Shown here: positions 1 through 12,200 of the stretch, one piece after another
Layout: the number at the start of each line of letters is the position of its first letter
Numbering within the stretch: the stretch's first letter is position 1
Made by a program: the position numbers and the translations under genes
The notes under the pieces: generated by a model
Told to the model about the DNA's origin: nothing
Databases searched by the model: none
Seen by the model: only the letters and a program-made list of their open reading frames with translations
Assembly (NCBI GenBank): GCA_013399115.1
Contig: VXAA01007259.1
Span: forward strand, 106,332 to 170,331
Source: Anseranas semipalmata
Taxonomy: Eukaryota; Chordata; Aves; Anseriformes; Anseranatidae
DNA length: 64,000 bases
Direction: 5' to 3'

Positions 1-131
1 TTTTTTTTTTTTTTTTTAACTGGCTTTTAACTCTGCTTTTTGGAGTGAGAGAACCAGAGGAGTTTCATTTGTATTTTTAACTGAACTTTCTCTTCTTTTT
101 TTTTTTTCCTTCTTTCCTCCTCCAAACTTAG

Positions 132-222
132 TTTGCGAGATGCTGGGATTGGATTTATTCTTGTCATAGACCGCAGACAGGACAAATGGACCTCTGTGAA
201 AGCTTCCATACTGCGGATAGCA
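132..222 (+). CDS. MCF2L: MCF2L exon (CRAL-TRIO, 1)
   Basis: Acceptor AG at 130-131, donor GTGAGT at 223. The first base completes a codon begun upstream, then GIGFILVIDRR and KWTSVKASILRIA follow. This is the core strand region of the Sec14-type domain. It ends on a codon boundary. Confidence 0.9.
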
Positions 223-3200
223 GTGAGTACTGTTTTACATTTACTCCTTAAAAATATTTCCCATGTTGAACCTTTCTCTTCTAAATAGAAAAGCAGCGAG
301 CACTTTTTCTTCAACAAAATGTTAGCTGATGTATGGCACACAAAGTATGCAGTTCTTTTGTGTCCCAGCTGGCTGTGGCTGAGCATCATGTGTCTTTGAC
401 ATGCTTTCCCTGCAGTTTGCAGCTCAGAACATTAGCCTGAGAGGGCACTTGGAGAGCACGCGCTTGTGCGTGCACACGCGAATGTGCGCAGCACACAGCT
501 CTCCCAGGTGGGAGCCAGTCCTTGCATGGGCAGCCTCTGCGTCTCGCTGAGCTTTGGGTCCACTTTTCACTAGTTGAGGTTTAGGGTCCTGATTTAGCTT
601 CTCTTCTCAAAGGAATTCAGGCTTAAAAGCTGGTCTGTGGTGTTTGAATAAAAGCAAGGGTTACCTTTAAGACAAAAAATCTTAAATACGTATTATAATC
701 AGTCAATACCACACACTGTTACTTTCAGTCACCTTTTTAATCACTATTTTTGAATATAAAAAGTAAAGCTTAAAGGCTTTTTTCTTGTTGTTACATAAGT
801 AGGAAAAGACAGATTCATATTTATTAAGTGCTCAAGTGCTTGTCATACTATTTGTTGTTGTTGTTGTTGTTTTATTGTTGTCCTGGCTTGAATTGTTAGT
901 ATTTATAATCTTTCCAGTAAGTGCTGAAAAATAGAGCTGTAAGAATCTTTTCTTTGATTTTTTTTTTATCGCTGAAAATTTTAGCTCCGTCAGATAAGTT
1001 CACTCAAACCAGCAGATGTCGTTTTCGTTTAGCCCCATGTTGACCAAAGAGTTGTCTGTTTATTGCAAGTTAAAAGGTGTTTATTTAAAAGTAATATGTT
1101 ACTCCCACTATATAACTTTTTGTAAATGTTTTTTGTAATGATGTAGTCTGCCTGTAAAGCAACTTCTCCCTCCCCCAATAAACATGTTTAGGGATGTTAG
1201 CATATTGAAAACATACAGAAATATTAGCAAAATTCACTTTTGCAACTCACTCTGAATTTTTGGGATGCAGCATTGAGCAGATTCCAGCAGAACAAGCCAA
1301 GAGCAGCATAATTGGGGGTTATTAAAGAAAAAGGATTGTTATCTCTGGAGTTTCTGAATCACTTTCCACATTTGATGTTGTAGTTTCTGTTCAACAACAG
1401 ATAAGTATTCCACAGATGACAGTCCTTTTATTTACATAACTAAGGTGTGTAGGGGTGTGCAACCGCAGAGATGTTGCTTATAGCCATAATATAGCACTTC
1501 TGGTAACTTTCCTCCAATGGGCACTGTTTTGCCTAGAAGTGCAATGTACAGAACCTGACTGTCATTGTAGTGACTGTTGGTGCCTAATGCCTTAGTCTGG
1601 AGAAGGGTCTTAAGTGCAGAGCATTCTGCGGGTTGCAGTGCTGTTGATGGTCGGTCATTTCTCTTTTTTTCTTCTTTTCTTGTTCTTTTGTGAGCTTTAT
1701 TTAAAAGAGAAATCATTATTCCTAACTGAAGTCTCATCTATTAGGGGCATTATCTTTTCCTATATTTGTTTCTTTTGCTGAACTTGCTCAGCTTTGGTTT
1801 TGTATTTCATCCATGGATGCATGTGGCAGTACTTCTGTTGGGCTTCAGCAATAATCACGTCATCACACTCAAAAGTTTTGCCCTCCCATTCCAAAAAAAA
1901 AGATACGGTGGACAATGGCAGACAAGGATTTGTCACTGTATCTTCACTATAGTATTTGCCACAAATAAAATCTAAATAGGTTTCTGCTGTCTGTTCATTA
2001 AAAAACAAAAAAAAAAAAAAACAAAAAACAAAAAACAAAAAACCCAAAGCCAAACATACACAATACATATCTTGTGCCAAAGTCAGGAGGGTTTCTCTGG
2101 GTTTTGCTGACAATATCAATGATTTTAAATGGCTCAAGGGTAACTAGAGGCTTAACTTCTACTCGTTTGTTTTTCCTAACCATCACATAGATTTTTGTTG
2201 GTGATCCAGCATCTGTCATTTGGGCTGCTCAGAAAACACCTTATATTCTGAAAGCCTGGTATCTCTAGCAGATTTGATTGCTTAAGCTTATTGCTGTTTA
2301 TGAGAATATTAGTCTTACGTTATTTGAGAAGAGTTTCGGCTGTTGGCTCATTTGTGCTCCTGCAATGCCTACCCTGCCATCTTTCCTGATTCTTCTCTGA
2401 TCACCCTGAGGGGCTTGGCCCTTTTGATCAGAGATGCTAGCACATGGTGCAGTGGCTGGGGCAGTGCCCAACAGGAATATCCTGTCTAGAGCATCTGCCC
2501 ATCACTAATATCCTGACAACTTTAGGAGATATATTTGTAAGCACTGAACAGCTGCTAAACAAAAATTCTACTAATGTGTGGTTTTGTTTTGTGAAGAGTC
2601 TTGAACATAAAATAAAACACAAATGTGTGTGTGAACCACATGTGGAAGTATGCTTTGAAACAAAACTAATGAAGAAAGAATTTCTTGTTTCAAGCCGAAA
2701 TTAATGTGAAAAATCTTTCTGTTATGGAAAATTTCTAGGCTTCATTTTTTCCTCCTTGTTATTAGGGATTAATTTCTTTCCTGGGGCAGAAAATGAGCAA
2801 TGAAGAGCTGACTCTATATTTCATGCTGTTACTTTAGGGTTGCTGTAGAGAGAGTCAAGACTGAAGACTACATAAACCTATTTTGCACACGTAGGAAAGG
2901 CAGCAGCTGCAGCATTCACCCAGAATGACTGCTGCTAAAGCATGTGCAGCAACAGCAGAACTGAAACCAAAGAGAGAGGCAGCAGGCTGAAAGAAGGCCC
3001 CTGTTTTCAAGCAATAAAAGATAAGCAAAGATAGTGGCAAGCACGTGCACAGGCGTGCAGGTTTTGCTGTTGGTAATACTCTTCTTGACAAAGTTGCAAC
3101 GGACAGGTGGCCCAAGAAGTTGCCCTTTCCCACTGCAAGTGTGCTAACTCTGTGGCTCACAAGACACTCCAAACAAGACTCTTTTCTTTCGCTCCTGATT

Positions 3201-6200
3201 TAGCTACCCCAAAAATAAAATTATTAGCCTAGTGCAGTCGAGAGTTGCATGTGTTTGGAGGGTGGGTCTTCCTATCAGAGATAGGTGGGATGGATAACCT
3301 AGAGATACTGTTCACTATATTAGAAAGCTCAGTTTTTTAGATGGCTACAAATTGGACTGAATTCATCTCTACTGGTAAGTGTCTAGGAGGAATCTGGCCT
3401 ACAAGGACAGCCAGGCTGAGAGGTGGACTTCTGGTAGTCACCAAAAGCCAAGCTTTATGTTGTTAAAAGTGAAGTTTTGGCAGTGAATTAGCATGTTCCT
3501 AGAAGGGCTGTAGAAAGCTGGAATGCATTACAAGAGAGATACACAAGTTAGCCATTGCAAATTGTTCACTTACATTGTGTTGATGTTTGAAAATATAAAA
3601 TTTCTCAATTTTTTTATCCTGTCAGCTGCTGAGATTCTTCAGCTTAAATTTGTATTATAATGTTCTATTTCCAGTTGAATGCATTGCTGCAAATGTGGTG
3701 TATATGGAGAGACACAAGACCTTGCTGGAATTTTTTGTCCTGTGGCTGAGCAAGTGGGTAGACTGTGGAAATAAGGCATGGTTTCTGAGTGATAGTGTAA
3801 GGAGGAATAGTCATGTAGCTTGGTAAAATGGTTCCATATTGTCCAATCTGAAGCTGGGTGAATGATGAACACCTGACAAACAGATCTCCTTTCTGTACAG
3901 TCATAAATTACTCTCCCCAACCCCAACACCCTTCTTCTTTCTCTCCTAGTGCTACCAGACACAAGGAAACAATATTTAGTCCACAAAGTAGGAGTGAAGC
4001 ACAGCACTAATCAATACGTTTTGGGGTTTCATGCTGCTCTGTTCATAGTTCCAGTGTGTTTTCTTAAAACAAAAACCGTAACAAACACCTATGGCTTTAC
4101 GTTGTCTGCATCTCTGTTTGTTGTGCTTCCTTCATTGGCTTCCTCCATCTTAAGGTTGAAGTGTGAGCTCAGCCTTTTAGACAAACAAAATCTGCACTCA
4201 GCATTGTGAGAAGTTTCACTCACCGCCATCCATGAGCCACGGATTGAAAGTCCAGAGGAAATAAACTTCCTTAAACATGGAGTTTAGAGAATAACATCTG
4301 TGTGGGCAGCTGTTCTTGAGGAAGCAGTTGGTATGGAGTTCATTCAGGTAGTGAGAAAGTTGTATCCAGTTACGAAAGTTTCCAGCCCTTTCTAAATGTT
4401 ACAAGGCTTGTGTTTTATCCAACCTCCTGTGGAAATTTGCTTTGTGATTTGCCATATTCGACTTGGGATGCACTGCATGCAGGTTTCATGCTTTCTGTTT
4501 TGGACTGCATTGTCCAGAGCACTGTGTTTTTCTAGCTGGTCATAAATCAAAACATAGTGCTCGCTGTAACAGAGGCCTAGCCCGTTAATTGCTTTGAAGA
4601 GTGGGGCCAAGACCTTAAGCTGGCAGGAGAAGACCAGAAGCCAAAGGAGAGACTGGAGTGCTAATACCAGCCTAAACCTTGCAGGAGCCAGGCAGTCCTG
4701 TTTTTGTGCCATCTGGAGTCTTATCATTGGTTTGACATCCAAGGTGAGAAACAGTGAATTACAGTAATCCAACCTTGAGTTATTTAGCCTTGTTTGTAGA
4801 GAGAGGTTCAGTTTCTTAGTGAGCTGATGTTGGAGGAGAGATGTGTACCGTAACCAATGCTCCATGGTCATGAAAGGCATTATTTTATGTTATGGACAGG
4901 GGTTCCTGCTAGCCCAGTTTCTAGCTAGCTCTTTGCATCATGTCCTGAAAACCATAATGACACTTAACAATTTGAATGGGTTAAGTTAAAAAACCTATTC
5001 TTCTTTTGGCCCCCAGTCATGTTTCTTATCAAAGGCATTTTTGCTCAGGTTCAAAACAACACCAAAAACTTGAGATTATGATTAAGCTAGATCACTATTT
5101 GTATGAATTTTGTAGCTATTGTTCTGAATGATCTAGTAAGTGTTAAACTGAGAAGGTTATTTTGAGATGCTGTATGCTTTTGTCTTTATTGCTTTGAATG
5201 TTTTGAAAACATTATATGTTCAGGCATTTTCACAGTTTTCCTGGTATAGTCATCCTTATTTGCTTCTTATTACATGATTTTTTTTTAATACAAAAAAGGA
5301 GAGAAGAGAATCACTTAAACGCTGAAAGCAGGGTCATAATATCGCAAGTATCAAACCCATACCTAATGCAAAACAGCTCAATGTTTTTAAAACTAGAGTT
5401 CAAACTGGTCTTTTTATGAATCATTTTAATGCAGGATTCTTCCTTGACAAGAAGCCTGTGTGAGAGCCTTCATTCTGGCCATGAATAAACAGTTTTTGAA
5501 GGAGGAAAAAAAAAAAAAAAACCTCTTACCTATTAGCTCCTTTATACGCAGAGGTATTTTGGAAAGAAGTGTCCTGTGGCTTATGGCATACTAGTAAGTG
5601 AAGAAGAAAAACACCACCACAAGGTTTGGTAGTGTGGGTATGTTGAGGCTGTTTATAAAGTGAAAAATAGTGCTCTTCCAAATATTTTAAGACAGAATGA
5701 CTGAAACTGAGTCAAGCATTGGCTCTTTGGTGGCTCACATGTTTCAGATACGATTTCTGAAAGCTGGCTGTTTACCTAGGAAGGGGAAGAGAAAGGGGCT
5801 TGGGTTAACTGTTTATCAGAGCAGCTTTCCTTTGCTGTGTAGGAGTATAAAACACTTCTGAGCACTGAGGCAGACAAGTGAATTGCTCTGTGGGATTCAA
5901 CAGCAGACTGCAACTTTATCGACAGAGATGCAGTTAAAATAGAGTACACATAGCTATCCATGTAATCCCTATGTATATTAAATAAGCCCTGGCCGCACCA
6001 CAGGAAGAACCTTGAGATGTGAAAACTCAAAGGTGGTGTTTATTCTTTCCCAAAAGCTCACCTCCTGGTCTACACTGCTGAAAGCTGTAGTGGCTTACAC
6101 TGGTTGTAGTCCCGGGCCACCTCTCCATTCAGCCCATGTGCAGGCAGCCTCTCCCAAGGAGGACCAAGGAGCTTGGCAGCACCGCATCCTGTCTCAACGA

Positions 6201-9200
6201 CTGCCTGCCCCCATTTTGGTGACTGTTGTAAAATACACAGTTCAATGAGATTATTCCTCCTTTGAAAATGCCATCTGCCCACTAGCTGGTCAGGCAGGAG
6301 CGCTCCTCAGCCTGACTGGCGCAGGTAAGATGGCGGAGCGACTTCAGCAGCTCCCTGTTGGGAGCTCCTGTATTAGCAGCTTCCTGACCGCAGGGTCAGA
6401 ACTGTTGCTAGAGGCAGCCTCTATGTCATTAATATTCTGTGAAGGAAAGTGGTTATTAAGATTATATGCAACTAAATTTTACTGTTAAGGCAGCTCCTGT
6501 TTTGCTCAGCTAGTGCAGGTTCTTCCCGTGTTCCAGGTTTGGGGCAGTCTTAGAGCAACAAAGATCTCCTGTATTGGAAAGCTTTGATTTAGGGGCTGTG
6601 CTGTTTGTAAATTCCTGGTCTGGTCAGATTTATTTCAAATCTGATAATCACATGCATGTCTATATCTTTTTCTGTATCTTTGGAATCAGCACTTGCCTGA
6701 CTGGATGTGGAATTGATGAAGAGATGAACAGACAGAAAGTTAGTCCCACAGGTGTTGTGAAGTATCAAACAAGTGCCAGTGTTGATGCGAGTGAGATGAA
6801 GGAATATATATGGGCCAGGCTAGGATAGAATAGGTATTACACTAATTTAAGTAGAGGATACTAAAAATATGACGATGTTCTGGAGTGTTTTTTTTTTTTC
6901 TCTGTTTATTTCCCTGGTCTCTTTTGCATAGGCATTAAATTAGTTAAAGTACAATAGTTGAGGCAAGATATTGGAGGAGCGGTTAATTAATCCAGTAAAG
7001 AAAGATGCTTTTGGAAAAATCAATTTTCAGGCACACAAACCCTTCTTAAGGTCACAGCAACACTCAGTGACTTCACTAAAACAATCCCTGAAGGCACTTT
7101 ATTTTATGACACTGCTAAACACACATAAATATTTATTTCTGTGTGTAACACTTGGCACAGTGTTATTGAGAAGTCATTGTTTGCTATGTCTGCTTAGGAT
7201 ATAATGGCTTCAAACAAATATGCTGCTGGACTGGACTGGAGATTTTTTTGTTCTCTGTTCTTCAGGCTGAAGTTGACTGGTTGATGAAGTTCAAATCCAT
7301 CTAAGGAGTGTCTGTTGCATCATATCATTGTCTCTGCGAGTCACCAGAGCTTGGGGAGGGGGAGAGACAATGACACAAAAAAAAAAAACAGGAAAATGGT
7401 GATATTTGGTCAGTGAAGATATAAGCTCAGATAAACGGGAATAGCTGGCACTGGTCCAACATTGTTTACTGTGGCAATCCTCCCTTTTTTGGTTGTTGTT
7501 TCACAGAGGTTGATTTGCGGATTTGACTCCTGGCCACGCTCAGCAGTTGGTAACATTTAACACTGCTTTGTATTTGTTTGAAAAAGCAAAACCAAATGGG
7601 AAGCGTAAGAGACAGAGTAGGGGAGGCAAGAACTGCATTGCAGACAAAGTTAGAATAATTGAGAATTTCAGCTTTTGCTGAAAGAGAGAAGAAACTCTTC
7701 ACATGTCTTGAATGGGAACTATTCTGAGTGGTGCACAACCGTAGTGATTTGGGCAACATTACTTTTGGTAGGCACACTGAGATGGAGAGTAATTGTAATG
7801 TGTATTCTTTATCTGTTTGCCTTGAGTTGAACATCGAACAAGAGATCCTACTTAATTTAGTCATGCAATTAAACTCTGTATCTCATAAAAGCTAATACAC
7901 AGTTTACAAAAGCTTACTCTTGCTTTGCATTTGGCTACCATTTGCTTCAGTAACAGTCTAAATATTTTCTCTAAAATTGTGGCATCAAAGTCTAGACTAC
8001 AGTCACAAAGTGTAAAACTGAGAATTTAAAGTTAGAATGAAGAAATTCATTACTCACACATGTAACTAAAAATTTGCTTTTACTGTTTAATGTCTTTAAT
8101 GCTTCATAATTTCACTCTGTTTTATGTTTCTAATGTATCTACTAAACTCAGAGCAAACTGGATAGATGCTTCCCTACATTCTGGGTAAGGCTAAATGGGT
8201 AACCAACATCCCTGCCAAAGACAGTATGTCTGGATTTCATGCACTGGGGTGGATATCTCATGTGAACACCCATTATTTTTTTTCAAAATGTGTCATCTAA
8301 AAGATTTTTCTTCTTGGAGCTTTTTATTCTGAAATGTTGGTATTGCCACTGAATAAATTTCATTTTTTGGAAATTGGAGGTGGAAATTAACAGCTCACTA
8401 CTGTTACAGGCAAAAAATAAATTGATGCAAGTCTAAATGAATAGACTACATAATTATCGTTCTAAAAATATTATTTAGGAGTTTTAATTAAAAAATAAAA
8501 AAGGTCCATTCTTGCAGTGTTTCTTAGTATGAGTTAAATCGTTTTCTTAAATTTGTGGTCATCTTTGTTACAGTAACTTAGAAAAATAGTAAACAAATGA
8601 TCTTTTCTTAATTTTTTCATCTGAATACAGTCAGGAGTTTTCTATAAAAGGTTTGTCCTCTGTTTGATAACTGTGGGTTAGTAAGTCCACACAGAAAGAT
8701 TGTTTACAGTGCAGGGATGGAGAGCTAGTGTGGGCAATCAGAATTACCTGGATTCCATTCCCAGCGCTCTGACAGTCTACACTGGGACCGAATCACTGGG
8801 CTTTCTAGAAAACTTGGCCATAGCTGGAGTGGAGGCAGATTGTAAAGCTCTTTTTGTTAAAGTCTTTTAAGGTACCTCAGTCAATTTGAGATCTCTGAAT
8901 ATATGGAGAACCACAATGAATCCATGAAGTCTTTCAGAAAAGGTTTAAACTACTTTTCTCTTTAAAAGTTTGTCATTTCCAATGCTTTCTTTTTTTTTTT
9001 TTTTTTTTGTAATTCAGTTTGCTAGAGATGTTACACAGTTTGCGTATTGAATAGGGGAGAAGACTTACATGATTTCAAGAATGGCTAAATGCTAAGTATG
9101 TGAACCTCTGTCACAGGAGAGGTTGATTTTTTTGTAATTTAATGCAATTTCTTTGCTTTCCTTCTCCTCTCTTCTGTTTTCACTATATCACTTCTAGAAC

Positions 9201-12200
9201 TGGGGAACGTGCATCAGACCACAAGTTGAAAGATGATGAGAAAAAAACACAGATGAGGATTATTGTGTTTTCTTTTTACTTTTGTCTGCAAAATTCAAGC
9301 TTACTTCTTCTAAGCTACTGCCTGAGAAATCCAGTCTTGGTGGCAATAGTTTGTGCAGGCAACTGGCAAGGTAGTATATGCACAAACAAGAAATTTGTTG
9401 TTACGCATTCAGATAATAACGGAAGTTTCTCTTGGCACCCGCTATTAAGAAAAGATAAGGTAACCATGAAAGTACTGTTGAAAAAGTACTAAGCCATCTC
9501 TGTCTGTTCATTAGCCTCGTTGTCTATGATGTAATCTTAACTGAAGAACGATATGAGCCAGCCCTGAAAAATTTGATTCCAGGAGAATAGATTGCTGTTC
9601 CCAAAGATGCATAAATGTCTCTTTGAATGAAGCTCTCTGTGCAAGCCTTGTTAGGTTTATAATTGGTCACCCCATTATGGAGGCCTTTGATACAGTTAGT
9701 TTGTGGTTTAACAGAGGCTTCCCCTTGTTCAAAAATATTTTCTGAGTTGAGATACCAGAAAAATAACAGATCAAACTTGTTTTGCAGGCATCTTTCCCAG
9801 GGAACTTGCAACTAGTCCTCGTTCTGCGCCCAACAGGATTTTTTCATCGAGCTCTCTCAGACATTGCTTTCAAGTTCAACAAAGATGAGTTCAAAATGAA
9901 AGTACCTGTAAGTAATCCTCTATTTCCACTTTATTATCAGCGATCTGTTAAAGTACTTAATCTAGCCAATGATGTTTATATTTTAAAATAAACTTTAAAA
10001 ATATGTAAACTGAAGATATTCAAGTAAGTACAAATAGTTGGGAAGGTTGTTATTTTAGCTATCAGATATAAATTTCCAGGGTTAGAGCTAGTCAAGATAT
10101 GTTCCCTCACAATCCTTATTTATTTTTCGGAACCAGTCCTTATATGCCAAATCCATTAAGATACTACAGTTCTCTCCCACAGACCCAGGAGAGCAAGGAA
10201 AAATGAACAAGAAATGAATGAGATGCTGTTGCTCTTAGAAAATAGTCATATAGAGTTTATCAAGATTAAAAAAAAAAATCTGGAGCCACCTATGTTGTAT
10301 AATAATTCAGAAGCTTTTTTTAATATGCACTGTTAAGCCTCGTGCTCATGCTCATTTGCAGTTATTTAAGTTTACATCATCTTCAACTGAAACAAGTATT
10401 AAGCTTTTTTGGTTTTTGTTTTCTATACCCAAAGGAAATAGTTCTATCACTTGCTTCTATATGAAACTGAAATTTCTCTATTAGAGGCTGAAGGATATGG
10501 CTTAGGATCCTTAATAAGGGACTTACCACCACTGTCGTGTTTGCTTTTTTTCTTTGCTGCTGCAGATCATAATGCTGGGCTCAGTGTCAGAACTGCAGGG
10601 TTACATTGATAAAACACAATTAACAGAAGATCTTGGTGGCACCCTGGATTACTGCCATAACAGATGGCTATCCCATCGCACTGTAAGTCGTAGCTGTTGT
10701 TTTAACTTTTCAGTTTAATCAGCCCTTCTGTTTTATACCCTGTCATTTATAAAACATATTCCAAGTGATGCAAGTTGACTTGCTCTGAGTGAGAAGATGT
10801 TCCCAATGGTACTTAGTCATCTTAGGGAAATAATATGAGTAATAATTTGGGAGTGGTTTTATGAATGCTTGAAGCAAAGGAACTACAGTATATTGTTGTG
10901 TTGAGGTTTGTTGTTTTTGCTACAAGAAAGAAAAAGCTCAAGTTGTAAAATAACTCCAGATTATAAAAATATGAGGAAGATATACCTGATACAAGCCTAG
11001 GAAAACATACAATTAAGGAATTAATGGTGACGGTATCTGTTGCTTACAAAATTATGCTTAGACCATTTTTCAGTCTTGTAATTCATCTCCTCGGGTTTGT
11101 TCTATGAGTTCTATTTTATATGTATGTGTCTGTTTGTACATACGTATGTGATAAGCATAAAACATCTTTAATGGTTTTTATTCCAAAAGGCTATAGAAGG
11201 TTTCGCCCAAAAGGTTAAGCAAACAGCTCAGATTCTTCAGTCCTTTGGGACTGAGCTTGCTGAAACAGAACTACCAAATGATGTGCAATCAACCAGCTCC
11301 CTTCTAGCAACACACACAGAAAAGAAGGACAAAATGAAGGTATGTAAATTTGGTAAAGATGCTGTCTTCTAGTTAAACTGCGTTTCAATTTATAGCTAAC
11401 AATGTTAATAGAAAACCTGGAGGGTATTTGAAGTTAATAGACAATAATAATGTGAAACATTGAAATCTTACTTGAAATTGTTTTTCTTGGTTTGAAGTTA
11501 AGAATCCTCTTACTGCTTTCAAAAGGGACAGTTCTTGTGGCTAAGTGTACTTATGTACAAATACATAATTTGTATGTGGAAACAAATTCCTTTGTATGTA
11601 GTGGTGAGTTTAATTTGTAGTTTTGTTTGCAACAATAAATTTTATTGTATTTGCATGCACAGAAAAATATGCAACCTTTTGAAGAATGGACAAATATTCT
11701 TTGAAATCATCTTAAATTAAAACTGTTTTGGGGTTTCAAAACTACACATCTAAAGTTTGTGAGATATTTGTAGCATAAGGAGACACAAGAACGCTATCTA
11801 TCATGAAAATTCAACTCCGTGTAATACTGTCTTAAGACCCGTAAGTGTACAAAAAGCCAACATTTAGCATCTAGTGTCTTTATTTGTTGTCAAACTATGC
11901 TTGCTCTATTGCTATTAAAACGGCATTTTTTTCCAGTTTGGTGCCTTGTGGAGTCTGTTTTAAATGAAATAACAAAAAGGCAGTGATTACAGAATTCTTC
12001 AGTGTGGGTTTTTGTTTGTTGTTTGTTTGTTTGCTCTTGTTTTGTTTTGTAGGAGGATATAAGGCTAGCAGTAGAACAGGGAAACGATATCCTTGGAAGT
12101 ATTACAAAACCAGTTACTGAGAACCCTGAATACAAACTGAATCAAGACCAGCTAGACAATCAAACAACAGTAGAAAGGTGAGAGGAGTGAAATACTGAAC

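Larger units (their letters stand above)
223..9787 (+). other. MCF2L: MCF2L intron of 9.6 kb between Sec14 exons
   Basis: No exon fits between 222 and 9788, because the flanking exons join codon to codon. Contents recognised: a (TTG)n run near 850-871, an A-rich tract near 2003-2040, a decayed LINE fragment at 4392-4880 (minus), an AATAAA plus poly-A signature at 5484-5521, an imperfect palindrome at 6289-6316, and poly-T runs near 8990-9008. The rest shows nothing I can name. Confidence 0.7.

Noticed and set aside
1432..2219. Three adjacent minus-strand open frames in the first intron, considered as a processed pseudogene
   Set aside because: Frames differ, the middle one is built across an A-rich tract, and I recognise no parent protein. 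A protein search of the three translations would settle it.
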